Below, piece by piece: positions 1 through 14,100 of a DNA stretch of 64,000 bases. The position numbers were made by a program, and so were the translations under genes. The number at the start of each line of letters is the position of its first letter. Within the stretch, counting starts at the first letter, position 1. The notes under the pieces were generated by a model. It was given only the letters and a program-made list of their open reading frames with translations. It ran no database searches and was not told where the DNA came from. The DNA is taken from assembly GCA_949152475.1 (NCBI GenBank), contig OX424570.1, forward strand, positions 24,982,694 to 25,046,693, in the 5' to 3' direction. The DNA comes from Terebella lapidaria. Lineage: Eukaryota; Annelida; Polychaeta; Terebellida; Terebellidae.

Positions 1-1740
1 AATAGCAAAATACAAGGATAACAATGATTTAGCCAAATTCAATAAAAATAACGTTTACTCGTGAAACTATGTTTGTAAAAGCGATTTGTCAATTATTTCG
101 GCTCCTCACTAGTGTAATGATATTTGAATTGTATACATAAAACTATTTACGGGGGTGAGGGTGGGGGGGGGGGGATGCTTCAGGCAAGTGCAACATCACG
201 CCACAAACCGTAACTACATGAAATGTACTACAAAGTATGTATATAAAACATAATTACTACTTACCTCATTGGTAACAAATTAGTGATGTATTATTCGTCG
301 ACAACTAATGTTAGTGTAGAAACAAGTCCTCTTGTGTTTGGCGATTTCACTCGCAATGTTCTTGATATGTGTTTGGGGATATTAAAATTTCAAATGACTT
401 TTGATGATTACCCCAAAACTTCCGCATGTAATCTTGTTAAACTGCATAATCTGTATAATTTTCTGTATAAAAACAACCATGTGTCTAGCTTCCTTATATT
501 GGGTTCTACTGCGCATGCGCATAGTGAGATACGACACATTCGGCTATGACTATCAGACACTTCGAACTTGGGCAGAGATAAGTTATCAGCTGGGGACTAG
601 TCATCATTAAACCATTGTGAGTTGGACGATAAACGCCTTATTTGCCTCGTAGTCTTATCACTAACCTATAGCTACGATTGTTCATAGCTGTGCTATATGT
701 CGTTATTTGATTCTTCGCCACCCAGTTGTTGATGGAGTCAAAAAGTTAGCTAGAGATTGAATGACGTACTGTCAAAGTTGTAGATGTGGGAAGGGTAAAA
801 ATTGCGGTACTTAACACTTATAAATATGTCAAAAACATAAATACCGTTATCTTAAAACTTCTACCATAAGTACCTACTGCTATTTGTTTAACTGAGGTCA
901 ATATTGATATGGTTCACATGGCGAAAAAGACCTCGATTATCTGACTGCATAGCTGTTCCCTGGTTTGTTGCACAGTAAACGGGTGGCAGTGATTTGAGAA
1001 TGTGAATTTCAATGGATATCGAACACTTTCAGAAGGCCCACGCTCTCTCATAAATACATTTTCACACTACAAGTGCGTTCAGTTCTAGTTGGTATCGCAA
1101 AATAATGTATGCTAACAATAAAATGGTTCTACGAATGAGATACTTACTAGTAAAGGTCTAATTGGTGAAATGCCTACATTGAATTGGTCATGTTATCCAG
1201 GGCAAAAATATTCAATCTATCGAAATGAAGAGTAGTTTTTCTCAGACGGATAAAATGATCCAAGGCGTCTCTACAGTCGATTTTATTTTCATTTACCTCA
1301 AAGCCATTTGTAACCATCGATTTTTGTCTACTTACAGAATACGAAATGAAGACTGTCACTATGAAGCCTATAACTCTGATATTTTTTCCATCATTGAAAG
1401 CTGTTTGGACAGAATTTATGCTTAGTTCGTACGTATGATGAATAAAGTTATTGCAAACGCTGTCTTGAATAAACCACTCTGTTGCTCGACGTGTGTCAGT
1501 GTTTCATCTCTATATCATTCATATTAAATGAATTGTACATTAAAATGTGATAGAACACGCTCTTGCGAAAGATATGTCATGTCAAGAGAAGGGTTCGTCT
1601 TATACCAACGTTTTATTGTATCCATTTGTAAATTGCATTTGTCACTCGGCAAAATGCGATGATGTAATTGCTTCGTTATTCATTCATTGCCCCGCATCAT
1701 GCCTCATCTCAACTCATTCTTCTTCTGAGATCCGGGCATT
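1..1740. other. AT-rich intergenic stretch
   Basis: No coding region is supported here. The open frames are short, overlap each other and show no family motif. The one notable feature is a G-rich run at 151-174 ending in 12 consecutive G, which could form a quadruplex on the plus strand. Confidence 0.6.
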
Positions 1741-1741
1741 C

Positions 1742-1793
1742 ATTGGTTACAAACGCGCATGCGTAACAGAGACTCAACGCGCAAAATATATAA
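1742..1793 (+). promoter_or_regulatory. Candidate promoter: inverted CCAAT box and TATA box
   Basis: An ATTGG (inverted CCAAT) lies at 1742-1746 and TATATAA at 1787-1793. The TATA box is about 70 bases upstream of the ATG at 1863, so transcription would start near 1815-1825 with a short 5' leader. This is inference from spacing; no CpG-rich core is visible. Confidence 0.4.
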
Positions 1794-1862
1794 TGCCAAC
1801 TCAGAAGTCAGACCGAGAAAGCGAAGCCTGGATTCACTGGGATACGCTCCAGTACAAGGAAA

Positions 1863-2160
1863 ATGATGTGGTTTTCGGTAATAATAACGTTTGCCATTTT
1901 ACCGGAAGTGCGAAGTTCCTGTCTACTGACCCACAAACATGGAAAACGTCTCAACACGACCATTGAAGGGACGTCCCAGGTGGTCTCAGGAGGTCCCGTC
2001 TGCCGGATGCGATGTGCCTTGGAGGAGGACGACTGCGTCTCTGCAAATGTTGTACTCAACAAACGAAACCAATTCATTTGTGAACTGTTCCCGAGAATTC
2101 CTTGCAACTACAAAGATTTATTGGTCAAGGACATGAATGCCGTTTGGTACCTACGGAATG
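1863..2160 (+). CDS. Exon 1: signal peptide and PAN/apple-like domain
   Basis: The exon begins [20 protein letters not shown], a hydrophobic signal peptide with likely cleavage before the first cysteine. The following 75 residues have the cysteine spacing of an invertebrate PAN/apple-like module, including [17 protein letters not shown] and a later CEL. The donor at 2161 is GTGAGT. The exon ends in phase 1, which fits the phase-1 acceptors of the EGF exons downstream. Reading through the donor gives only a short unrelated tail. An upstream open frame at 1547-1966 is in another frame and lacks domain signals. Assignment to the PAN family rests on pattern only. Confidence 0.7.
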
Positions 2161-5100
2161 GTGAGTATAGTGTACACAATTACATGTTTATGTGGATCCA
2201 AGAACGGTGTAAAATTTTGGGATGTGGTCTCAATGTCACTCTCGCCGATAAGCTATTATCGATTGGTGGTTGGTCCTTCCTCAGATGAACATGGAAATAT
2301 CTGAAATGATCTTTGCTCATCTGATAGGAATAGATGTTGTATTTTTTTCTGTAGTTAACACTGTGGTTTCAAACTCCCAGTCAGAATTCGAACAGACCAC
2401 GAATGTTCCAAACTTTTTTTTACACCCATTAAGAGCTCGAGAAAACCAATATTAAATTGTGTTTAGGGATTGAATAGACGTTCTGGTGAAGGAAATGTGA
2501 CGCATGTATAGCTTGATTTGGTTACCTTGAGTCAGTATCAAGGCAATTATCACTATGACAAGATTTGAAGTTTATCACCGTGCTTTGGACATGTCGAAGA
2601 TCATGCATGTACTAAACAGGAGCCAATTTCGGTAAACAAAAATCATTAAGGTTGTATGAAAGAAGGTATCAATCTATTACCACAATACAACTAGATTTTG
2701 ATGATGTCAATAGCTATAATAGGTGACAGCATGGACCGAGAGGAACTCACATTCGGAGTGATTCGGGTTTGAGGACCCAAAGTATCAGCGCAAAAGAACG
2801 CTTGAGTCACTAGTATTGGATGGGTCTGACAGTGCATCAGAAGCAAAGGGATCGCGGAAGTGAATCAGGTGCAAACTGAAAGCCGACCAAGGTTAGTGAG
2901 CAAGACGCTGTCAGAGTTTTCCCAGTTTGAGTCATCATTGTTCTACACAAGTCTGTGACCATCAAACGAGGAGCCTGTCTGGCGACCATATCGAGCCCAG
3001 AAAAAGCCTGCTAACTTATGCCTCTATCTGAGACGTTCACCCTTCCACCTAAAAATACAGTCAACCGAGAAACAGCATCAGAGGGACTGAACAGCCACGG
3101 CCAACTTGAAAACTGCCAGAAGAAACCAGGATGGCAACGACAACAGTCAATGGAAACCGAATGACTGACCTTCTGTGCCCCATTGCAGCGAACATCTCAA
3201 CAGAGTCTGCCGAGTCTCCTGAGGACCAATCGTCAGTTGAATGTGAATTTTGATGGTAGAAGCGCCAGTCCTGCGTCAGCCAATCAGCCTCAAGCTTTCC
3301 ATACCACGTGATAAGGCCCGAATTTCTGCACAGACTTGTCAGATCAACAGCAGCTCTCAGAATGTGTATTTCACTATCCGAGGCAGATAGGAGGAAAGCA
3401 TCTCGAGAAGGTTTCTTTATCCATGAGCAGAAAGCAGCAAGAGGTCAATGTAAGTTGGCAGAAGAAGAACCGAATAATAGTGAGTGTGATTTAGTTAGAA
3501 TTACTATGGGTTCGCTGATACACGCACCAGACGGTGAGACAGGGACTGTTATTGTAGTTAGGTAGGTACTTGGCATTATGGTTTGTATCCGTATGCTAAT
3601 GATGTTGTGTAAAATGTTTATGTCAGTGTTTGAGATGATACATTCACTAAGATCATGACAGAGTCGGCTCATCATGTGTCAAAATATACGATTTTGTAAT
3701 AGTCACGTGATGTGAAGTTTATGGTGTGCGGCTTACTCTTACTGGTACACCTGATCTCACATTTGGCTTCGCCAGATGTCTGTGGTATTCAAATTGCTCG
3801 GACCTTGATCACCAATTTTGAATTTTTGTCCAACCTTAACATACCGATTATGTAAATTTTGTCCATGGATTTTGAGTTTAGTCTTGCGGATTGTTTGGTG
3901 TTTGGTATCATACTTGTCTTGATTACTGTTTTCATTGGCAGAGAAAATCCCCCATTCGTGTCTTTCGGAGTAATAATTCTATGGACCAGGAATAAAATAT
4001 ATACTCGCACTGATATTTGCTTATTGAAGTCGATAACAGCTAAGGGATCCGACTAGAGGATATCAGCTGGGTGAACGAAAGAGTATGAGCATGAGAGGTT
4101 TTCGAATAAGTCTCAAAATGATCATGGAACCCAAATCATCCACCGAGCGAGTAGACAGGTCGCAAGGAGAAGTCTGAAGGCGGGAAACAACAACAGGATA
4201 CTAACGAATATATTGAAAACAATCACCACAAATTTACAGGACTTTCAGCAGGAGTCGACAGAGCTGGAGTCGGAAACCAGGCAGGCTACCATCCCAGAAG
4301 TCAGTCGGCCACCAAGAGATACTGAAGCTGAATACCTTGAACCGAGCAGAATCAGCTGACAACAGAGCGAAATTCATACGACAAACATTAACTGAAAGCT
4401 TTAACTGAGTGTTGTCTATTGCATTTAGAATACATGCCCAAACACTTCTATTTCATACTACACAGATCCTATAAACAAAACGTTTTCGAAGATTTTTTTA
4501 TCCAGATGTTTGTCATGCGGCTAACATTTTAACAATAATAATTAATTTTATATTTCAATTCATCTATCATTTGAATGTTAATAGCTCACATGTTGTTCAT
4601 TTATTAGAAAAGTGCTCACGTTTTCTTCCCAAAAGTTTGTTCGTATATGATATGACGCCCACATGACCACAAAGTGTGGCTATTGATAAATGATTGGTAT
4701 ACGGAAAGTCAGTCAGTCGGTGATGTGACAAATTTCAGACATGCTTATATAAGATCGCTTATATCTATTGGCATATTCAATAATGTAAAGAAACATTTCA
4801 CAGTAACAACCCACGCTCGGAACTTCTGATGTAAATTAATCGAGCAATGTATCTATAAATCATGATCCTTGATGGCAATAACACTTAGCAACATCAACAC
4901 ATATAATCTTATCCCCATATCTTGTATTATGTATTCTTCCCTTCGGGGAGGGAAATGTTGTCTAGCCCTTTCTGGATAGAGCTATAATTTATAAAATGGC
5001 ATGTCAAACTTTAGTGATCAGTTTCGCTGTTTTTGCCCACATACATTATTGTCTTGCGTCTGTGACTATTCAGTAATGGCCACAAGTCAAATCGTGTCAC

Positions 5101-8100
5101 CAAACCCCAAAAATTTGTAATTAAATTGACACCCGCCATACCTTGAGATAAACATATTACCCAAATTTGCAGCAATGCTAAATGTACACTTGGTTTTCTT
5201 CACCGCCACATCAACATATCTTCCCAAACTATCAAAGAATATGCCTTATTTGACAGTCGCCTAGGACTCTCATACCTGGGAAGATATCAACCATATGTAA
5301 ATGGTTCAACGTAGACCCGGGCACTAGGTACCTGTCATTATCATAATCCAGAGTCATCAACATACTGAGCCACCTTCTATATCGATCTCAGGACCGCCGT
5401 CGTGGTTCTACGGTGGTCATTTATAAATTACTTTAGAAAATTAACTGGTCACAATGTTTTAGGCCCGAGATTGTTTCTGACCGTAGCCTTCTTACACATC
5501 ATCAACATATTAAGTACACATAACTGAGATGCTAAATCTGTGGGGGCTGGGAGGGACGTTGACCAGGACTGTATTCACCGATCAAATGTATGCAGACATG
5601 AATAAATTTCCCGACTCACTGTCCATACCCCGATTACCGTAACATACATTGAGGTAGTCGACGAAATGGCCGTATGTTGTACGACTCAAAATTAAGTTAA
5701 GCGAGAACAGGTTATTCTTAGGGTATCAGAACTGACTGAATGAGGCCTATGCGGTTCATTAGGTTGCTCTTGTCACCGACTGCAAAATATTAGTGTACCA
5801 TTCACGTTAAGGATGTACGCTCCAGTATTCGGAAATTTTCTGTTTCCGAAAACACAATGTCATCATGATGATTTTTTGAAAGTCTGAAAATCAAATGAAA
5901 TCCAATTTTAGCCCCTCGGAGTGGGTGGAAGTGGAGCGTACATCCTTAAATCGTTTTAAGAGTCCAACTGAAAAAAATGTTGATTGCGATTAGGTGTAGT
6001 ATGGCCTTGTCACTAGGCCTTGTTGTTTTCTGTCAGCGGACGGGTGGAAATAGCAGTTATTTTGAAAAAAAAAACACACACAAGTTTTGGTCATCAACTC
6101 CCCTTCCTCCAGAAAGACCCCCTCTCCAAATACCGAGCATGGAAATGGATAGTGAATGGTTTCCAATTGCTGTCCCTCTGCTATTTATCAACAAACTATT
6201 TGATAGATTATCAAATGGTCAAATACCATTTATTTGACACTTCCAGCACGAGTTACCTCGTCAATAAGGTGTTATTGTGATAATGGACATCCGTGTTTTT
6301 GTGTTTGTTGTGTTATTTCCTGGCAGGCTACAATGTAGTGCGGCAACCGATCAATAATGAAAGACTTTCTGTTCACAATTATTCTCGGGGACAACTCAGT
6401 AATTAACAGTAATTAATGTATCATGGCTTTTTCCCACAAACCATCTTGGTATATAATTAGTTGGATTCATGCAAATTGCTTGAATAAGTATATAACTTGA
6501 TGCAATGCTTTAGACCCGAGTCAGTATAATCGCGATTCTGGTAGAATGAATTAAATAAAAAAACTTCAGATACAGAATAAATAGAATATTGATTGAAATA
6601 GAATAATTGTTTTTTGGTTTTCCGTGCGAACGTGATCAATTATCAATTACCTGTCTCCAGGTTAGTTGTAATGTGCTAAATTTTCAGTGTTCGCTTGAAT
6701 TTATCTAAAATTGACATTGAAACTTTTCAATTTTGATTTTCAAATGGGAAGGGTTCCTATTCACTGATGTAAAAATAAAGAAAGAATAGAAACTACACTG
6801 TCCATTCACTCCCAATCCAATATTAATTAGACAAATTTCTTTGCGAATAGGAACTTTTGCACTGTGCAGCTGCTCTGAGGACCGCTATTGATCACTTTCA
6901 TAAAGGACCCTGTTTTATATTGGATAACGGACCCTGTTTTGTTTGCTCGGAATACTTAATACTGGGTATTGATTCCACGTCTATTTCAACCGGGAAACTA
7001 AAACCCGATTATACCACTTTCACAGGTGGCAAACCGTTGGTTTTTTTTATCACATGATATGACACATGATTTACTGAATCTATTTTACATATATATTTTA
7101 AATATAATTTAAATAGTTATTTAAATAGTTAGTCTGTGGTATTCAAATTGCTCGGACCTTGATCACCAATTTTGAATTTTTGTCCAACCTTAACATACCG
7201 ATTATGTAAATTTTGTCCATGGATTTTGAGTGTAGTCTTGCGGATTGTTTGGTGGTTGGTATCATACTTGTCCTGATTACTGTTTTCATTGGCAGAGAAA
7301 ATCCCCCCATTCGTGTCTTTCGGAGTAATAATTCTATGGACCAGGAATAAAATATATACTAGCACTGATATTTGCTTATTGAAGTCGATAACAGCTAAGG
7401 GATCCGACTAGAGGATATCAGCTGGGTGAACGAAAGAGTATGAGCATGAGAGGGTTTCGAATAAGTCTCAAAATGATCATGGAACCCAAATCATCCACCG
7501 AGCGAGTAGACAGGTCGCAAGCAGAAGTCTGAAGGCGGGAAACAACAACAGGATACTAACGAAAATATTGAAAACAATCACCACAAATTTACAGGACTTT
7601 CAGCAGGAGTCGACAGAGCTGGAGTCGGAAACCAGGCAGGCTACCATCCCAGAAGTCAGTCGGCCACCAAGAGATACTGAAGCTGAATACCTTGAACCGA
7701 GCAGAATCACCTGACAACAGAGCGAAATTCATACGACAAACATTAACTGAAAGCTTTAACTGAGTGTTGTCTATTGCATTTAGAATACATGCCCAAACAC
7801 TTCTATTTCATACTACACAGATCCTATAAACAAAACGTTTTCGAAGATTTTTTTATCCAGATGTTTGTCATGCGGCTAACATTTTAACAATAATAATTAA
7901 TTTTATATTTCAATTCATCTATCATTTGAATGTTAATACCTCACATGTTGTTCATTTATTAGAAAAGTGCTCACGTTTTCTTCCCAAAAGTTTGTTTGTA
8001 TATGATATGACGCCCACGTGACCACAAAGTGTGGCTATTGATAAATGATTGGTATACGGAAAGTCAGTCAGTCGGTGATGTGACAAATTTCAGGCATGCT

Positions 8101-11100
8101 TCTATAAGATCGCTTATATCTATTGGCATGTTCAATAATGTAAAGAAACATTTCACAGTAACAACCCACGCTCGGAACTTCTGATGTAAATTAATCGAGC
8201 AATGTATCTATAAATCATGATCCTTGATGGCAATAACACTTAGCAACATCAACACATATAATCTTATCCCCATATCTTGTATTATTTATTCTTCCCTTCG
8301 GGGAGGGAAATGTTGTCTAGCCCTTTCTGGATAGAGCTATAATTTATAAAATGGCATGTCAAACTTTAGTGATCAGTTTCGCTGTTTTTGCCCACATACA
8401 TTATTGTCTTGCGTCTGTGACTATTCAGTAATGGCCACAAGTCAAATCGTGTCACCAAACCCCAAAAATTTGTAATTAAATTGACACCCGCCATACCTTG
8501 AGATAAACATATTACCCAAATTTGCAGCAATGCTAAATGTACACTTGGTTTTCTTCACCGCCACATCAACATATCTTCCCAAACTATCAAAGAATATGCC
8601 TTATTTGACAGTCGCCTAGGACTCTCATACCTGGGAAGATATCAACCATATGTAAATGGTTTAACGTAGACCCGGGCACTAGGTACCTGTCATTATCATA
8701 ATCCAGAGTCATCAACATACTGAGCCACCTTCTGTATCGATCTCAGGACCGTCGCCGTGGTTCTACGGTGGTCATTTATAAATTACTTTAGAAAATTAAC
8801 TGGTCACAATGTTTTAGGCCCGAGATTGTTTCTGACCGTAGCCTTCTTACACATCATCAACATATTAAGTACACATAACTGAGATGCTAAATCTGTGGGG
8901 GCTGGGAGGGACGTTGACCAGGACTGTATTCACCGATCAAATGTATGCAGACATGAATAAATTTCCCGACTCACTGTCCATACCCCGATTACCGTAACAT
9001 ACGTTGAGGTAGTCGACGAAATGGCCGTATGTTGTACGACTCAAAATTAAGTTAAGCGAGAACAGGTTATTCTTAGGGTATCAGAACTGGCTGAAAGAGG
9101 CCTATGCGGTTCATTAGGTTGCTCTTGTCACCGACTGCAAAATATTAGTGTACCATTCACGTTAAGGATGTAGGCTCCAGTATTCGGAAATTTTCTGTTT
9201 TCGAAAACACAATGTCATCATGATGATTTTTTGAAAGTCTGAAAATCAAATGAAATCCAATTTTAGCCCCTCGGAGTGGGTGGAAGTAGAGCGTACATCC
9301 TTAAATCGTTTTAAGAGTCCAACTGACAAAATGTTGATTGCGATTAGGTGTAGTATGGCCTTGTCATTAGGCCTTGTTGTTTTCCGTCAGCGGACGGGTG
9401 GAAATAGCAGTTGTTTTGGAAAAAAAACACACGCAAAAGTTTTGGTCATCAACTCCCCCCTCCCCCAGAAAGACCCCCTCTCCAAACACCGAGCATGGAA
9501 ATGGATAGTGAATGGTTTCCAATTGCAGTCCCTCTGTTATTTATCAATAAACTATTTGATAGATTATCAAATGGTCAAATACCATTTATTTGACACTTTC
9601 AGCACGAGTTACTTCGTCAATAAAGATTTTTTTGTATTGTGATGATAGACATCCGTGTTTTTGTGTTGTGTTATTTCCTGGCAGGCTACAATGTAGTGCG
9701 GCAAGCGATCAATAATGAAAGACTTTCTGTTCACAATTATTCTCGGGGACAACTCATATAACAGTAATTAATGTATCACGGCTTTTTTCCCACAAACCAT
9801 CTTGGTTTATAATTAGTTGAAGTTATGCAAATTGCTTGAATAAGTATATAACTTGATACAATGCTTTAGGCCCGATTCAGTATAATCGCGATTCTGGTAG
9901 AATGAATTAAATAAAAAAAACTTCAGACACAGAATAAATATATTATTGATTGAAATAGAATAATTGTTTTTTTTGGTTTTCCGTGCGAACGTGATCAATT
10001 ATCAATTACCTGTCTCCGGAGTAGTTGTACAGTGCTAAATTTTCGGTGTTCGCTTGAATTCATCTAAAATTGATATTGAAACTTTTCAATTTTGATTTTC
10101 AAATGGGAAGAGGTCCCATTCACTGATGTAAAAATAATGAAATAATAGAAACTACACTGTCCATTCACTCCCAATCCAATATTAATTAGACAAATTTCTT
10201 TGCGAATTGGAACTTTTGCACTGTGCAGCTGCTCTGAGGACCGCTATTGATCACTTTCAACCGGGAAACTAAAACCCGATTATACCACCTTAACAGATGG
10301 GAAACCGTTGGTTTTTTCATCACATGATATGACACATGATTTACTGAATCTATATTACATTATATTTTAAATAGTTATTACACCATATTAAAAGATATAA
10401 CGATAGGACCAAAAGGCTTGCACAACGGATATTTTCATGCGTTCCGAAAGATATTCAATTTTCAATTACTCCCTATTCAAACTTCTTTACGTGATCATGC
10501 GAACGTATTTTGCAGGTTGCCGTGGTGATATTATGGAACATATGCTAGGCAATTGAATGATGACGAATTTCAGAAACCGATTGTGCTATATTGAAGATTT
10601 TGTCCCAGCAAAAATACAAATGAGATAAATGTAAAATGATCAACATACAAAATGCATATATTAGTAGTCTGCAGCTGTTGATTGTGGGAATTCGATCGCA
10701 AACGAGAATTCAATTTTCATAATTATGAAATAAATTTCCAAGCACATTGGCGCTTCGCAATATTCTTTGTGTAAGTAAGTTGTGTTGGTATTGTAACAAA
10801 ACCAATGCAACTACTGCGCCAATAACGTTCAACTCATGCGGAAGAACCCTTCGCGGAAGAATAGTCCACAGAAGAATCTTCGCGGAAGAACCATTCGCGG
10901 AAGAACCGTTGGCGGAAGAATCGTACATGGAAGAATTCTTCACCACGTGGTCCCATTCGCGGAAGAGCCGTTCGCGGACGAAGATGCGTGCGCAGCCACC
11001 CTGGCAATATAAGGCCGAGCAGACAGCCAGTCTGAGAGCACTGCAACAGCGACATCGACCGTGGGGAGATCGTCACCACCACGACCAAGGGCCAGACGAC

Positions 11101-14100
11101 CTCCGCATGGCTGACTCCTTCTTCAGGACCTTTGGGTCACCGGGATTCAACCACTTACCTGAAGAACTGGGCGACGCTAGGGAGGAAAACCTTACCGGGA
11201 CGGGAAGGAGAGAAGCCTTTGGCGTGGGACTTTTTCTATTTGTGCCCTCGTGTATTATTTTTAATGTGAATATACATTGCTTCATGTCTGACCTATTCAT
11301 CTGTACGCCACATGGGTAACCGACAATTCAATTGTAAGTTGATGATCTCATGTATATAAATTTTCATTTATTTACATCCGAGTTGATCATTGCTTGAGCA
11401 AGCCGGTAAGCCACTGGGTGATGAACCGAAAATAGTGGAACACCTTTTGTGGCGGCTCTCAAATCACAACGATCGGGAGTTACAAAATTCTATACGATCT
11501 TAGAAAAGAGTTTTTGGGTAGGCAAAAACAACAGAGAGCTACAACACACATAAACGCCACAACTTGGTGCCGTGACCAGGATCGCCGAGGATTCACTGCC
11601 AGGGAACGAACCTCAGAATCACTCATGACCGGAGGTGAAGAGGAGGACTCTTCGGCGGACGACCTCACTCGTGGAAGAGGACTATTCGCAGATGACCCTG
11701 TTCACGGAAGACTACGACCGTTCACAGAAGACGACCTTGGCGGGTGACAGCGGAAGTTCGCAGAAGAGCAGCTTCACAGCTAAGGGTGGACGTGGTGTTT
11801 CGGAGGACGAGGAGCAACTGGGGAAGTCGCGACCTTCCATGGGCCAGTCAGCGAGTCACTAGAGACTGCGGAGCCAGACACCCGACAACCGTTTTCCTTT
11901 CAGGTCCTTTGGACGCAACTCTGAGTGGCAACATGAGCGTGACAAGTAGAGGTCATCCTACCTTGAGGACGTCAGGAGGGGCCCTGGGCTACGCTGTGTG
12001 CTGGGAGGCGAGTACGTCAACCTGGACGGAGAGGATGGTGAGATATGGGCGAGGAGGGACCGGCTACAGCTACCGCAGCCGAGTCCGAGAGTCGCACCCC
12101 CAGAGAATGCGGCACTGAGGCGGCCATGGGACAAGTTCCAGGAGCAGCCTGGTGCAACAGGGCAGCAGTCGGATGCTACAAATCGACAGTCTGGAGTGAC
12201 TGGAGGACGGGTCACTTGGGCTCCAAGCCAGGAGAGCAGCTCGAGAGGGAGGGGACTCATCAAAGAAGGGAACATTCGCGGACGAGGACGGCTAGCGGAC
12301 GAGGGCGGTCGGAAAAGAGAGGAGTCTTCACCCAGACGGTGGCTCGACAGGAAGAACGACACAGGCGACCAGTCTTACATTCCAGATTTTGAGGTCGTTC
12401 GCGGAAGACTAGCAGAAGACGGCATTCGCGGACGCACATCCCCGAGGAAAGGGCTCATACCTGACCCCACCGTATGGGCCAGTGGCAAGTGTGTGCACGG
12501 TTTTGCCAGAGGGAAGAACGACGAAGACGTGAAGAACGTGCACCACTGTGGGTGGACGACTCAGTACTTATCCAGGGCGGCAACCATGAGGGAAGCGGCA
12601 GCTTCCTTAAGATTGACAGAAATGACCAGGTGGTGTCGTTGTCAGCCGATTCCCGACAGAAAAGGTCGTTTTGACCTTCAAGATCACTGAATGTCAAATT
12701 CAAAGTCACCATTCAAACTGCAATATAAAGTATGATTCCTCATTCAAATGTGCCAATACTTAGACTCTATCTTGAAGTGTTCTAAAAGTATAACCCTACA
12801 AAGCTCCTATTATGACGTGGAGTTTTCTAAGTCCAAAAAACTTTTCAATGTCCAAAAATGTCTTTTTGTTGGAAATGGCTCAAACTGCAGAGTGACTTGA
12901 CCTGGGACCAAATTTTTTTCGCCGACCCGTCAAAAATAAAAATTGCCGACAGAGGTAGACCGGCGATTCAAGGACCACGAACCTTATACACGTCATAGAG
13001 GTACATGAGGGAAATGTTTGAAACAAAAATCTCAAAACTGATCAGACAGTTTTTGAGAAAATGGCCACCAAAAGCAAAACCCCCAAAAAATCGACTTGGT
13101 AAATTGTTTTGGTAAATTTTGAGAAAAAGTCATCAAGACAAAAATAGTTATTTGCCGTACGGACGGCGGACTGAAAGGCAACAGACGAAAGACGTCAGAC
13201 GACACCCCACAATATCTTATTGGCCCATATGGGACAGTAAACTAAAAATAGTAGGTTTCGATTGAAGTGGCCGTTTTAATCTTTCAGGGCCACCTATGGT
13301 CAAATTCAAGGTCACCAATCAAATCGACATGTATGACTTCCCATTTGAATGTGCCAAAAGGGAAATTTTGCTCATTTGAACAGGCGGTTCTCGCGTAAAT
13401 ACAGGAACTGTATCCATCACACGCAGATGTAAACAAAGCATAGAAGTGCGAGATGGACTGACATTTCCACGCACATCATGGTATATCACTGATTATTTTC
13501 TCACAACCACACTATATATGCACATACGAACTGAAAAATGTACTCGATGTGGACTTTTGAGCGCGATTTGAGCATTTGTTTACATTCGGGTTTGATTGAT
13601 ACGCTTCGTTTGTTTATATACAAAACCGGTACAAAATGGACACTAAAACGGATGGAAAGACAACTCGGACGGACTGTAATCGTCAAAATCATTGAGCACA
13701 CCTCTTGTTATATTGCATTAGATGTGTTTAACAAAAAATTGGTTTTGAAAAAAATATTGCATACATTCGAAGGCAGCAGCTTTAATTTAGGGAAAAAATC
13801 AATTGAAAACTTACGTCCAAAGTACAACAAAGGCGGAATGTCATAGAAGGTCAAACTCAAGATCACCACTCAAATTGCCATATGCGGTTTCCCATTTGTG
13901 CCGATATCTAAGCTGTATTTTGTCAAGCATTTTGGAATAACGAGTCCAATAATTCCATCATCAAGGAAACAAGGGAAGGTTGAAGGAAAGTATTGCTGAA
14001 AATGGCTCAAAACATATAGCCACTGAATTTCTGACCAAAATTTGTTTTTGCTGATCTATCAGCAAACCAAAATGGTGATCCGACAGCAACAAAACTCATA

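Larger units (their letters stand above)
3779..7110. repeat. Tandem duplication, copy 1 (about 3.35 kb unit)
   Basis: From the word TCTGTGGTATTCAAATTGCT at 3779 the sequence is repeated nearly base for base from 7133, an offset of 3354 at the left end. Only scattered substitutions and small indels are visible, so the duplication is recent. Both copies carry the same MITE, so that MITE was there first. Copy 1 alone has an extra segment of about 85 bases near 6901-6985. An 80-codon open stretch around 4130-4360 is present in both copies but has no recognised domain. Confidence 0.9.

Noticed and set aside
283-549. 88-aa open frame near the left edge
   Set aside because: No motif, no splice context, and AT-rich chance frames of this size are common here.
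10850-10980. Heat-shock element array (GAA/TTC units)
   Set aside because: The TTCGCGGAA spacing is three bases rather than the two needed between alternating units in a heat-shock element.
10747-11319. 190-aa open frame with FAEEP repeats
   Set aside because: It is explained by the 15-base minisatellite inside the LTR-like region; no domain and no splice context.
13538-13846. 102-aa open frame
   Set aside because: Lies among degenerate repeats with no family pattern; not supported as an exon because no acceptor and donor in phase were found.
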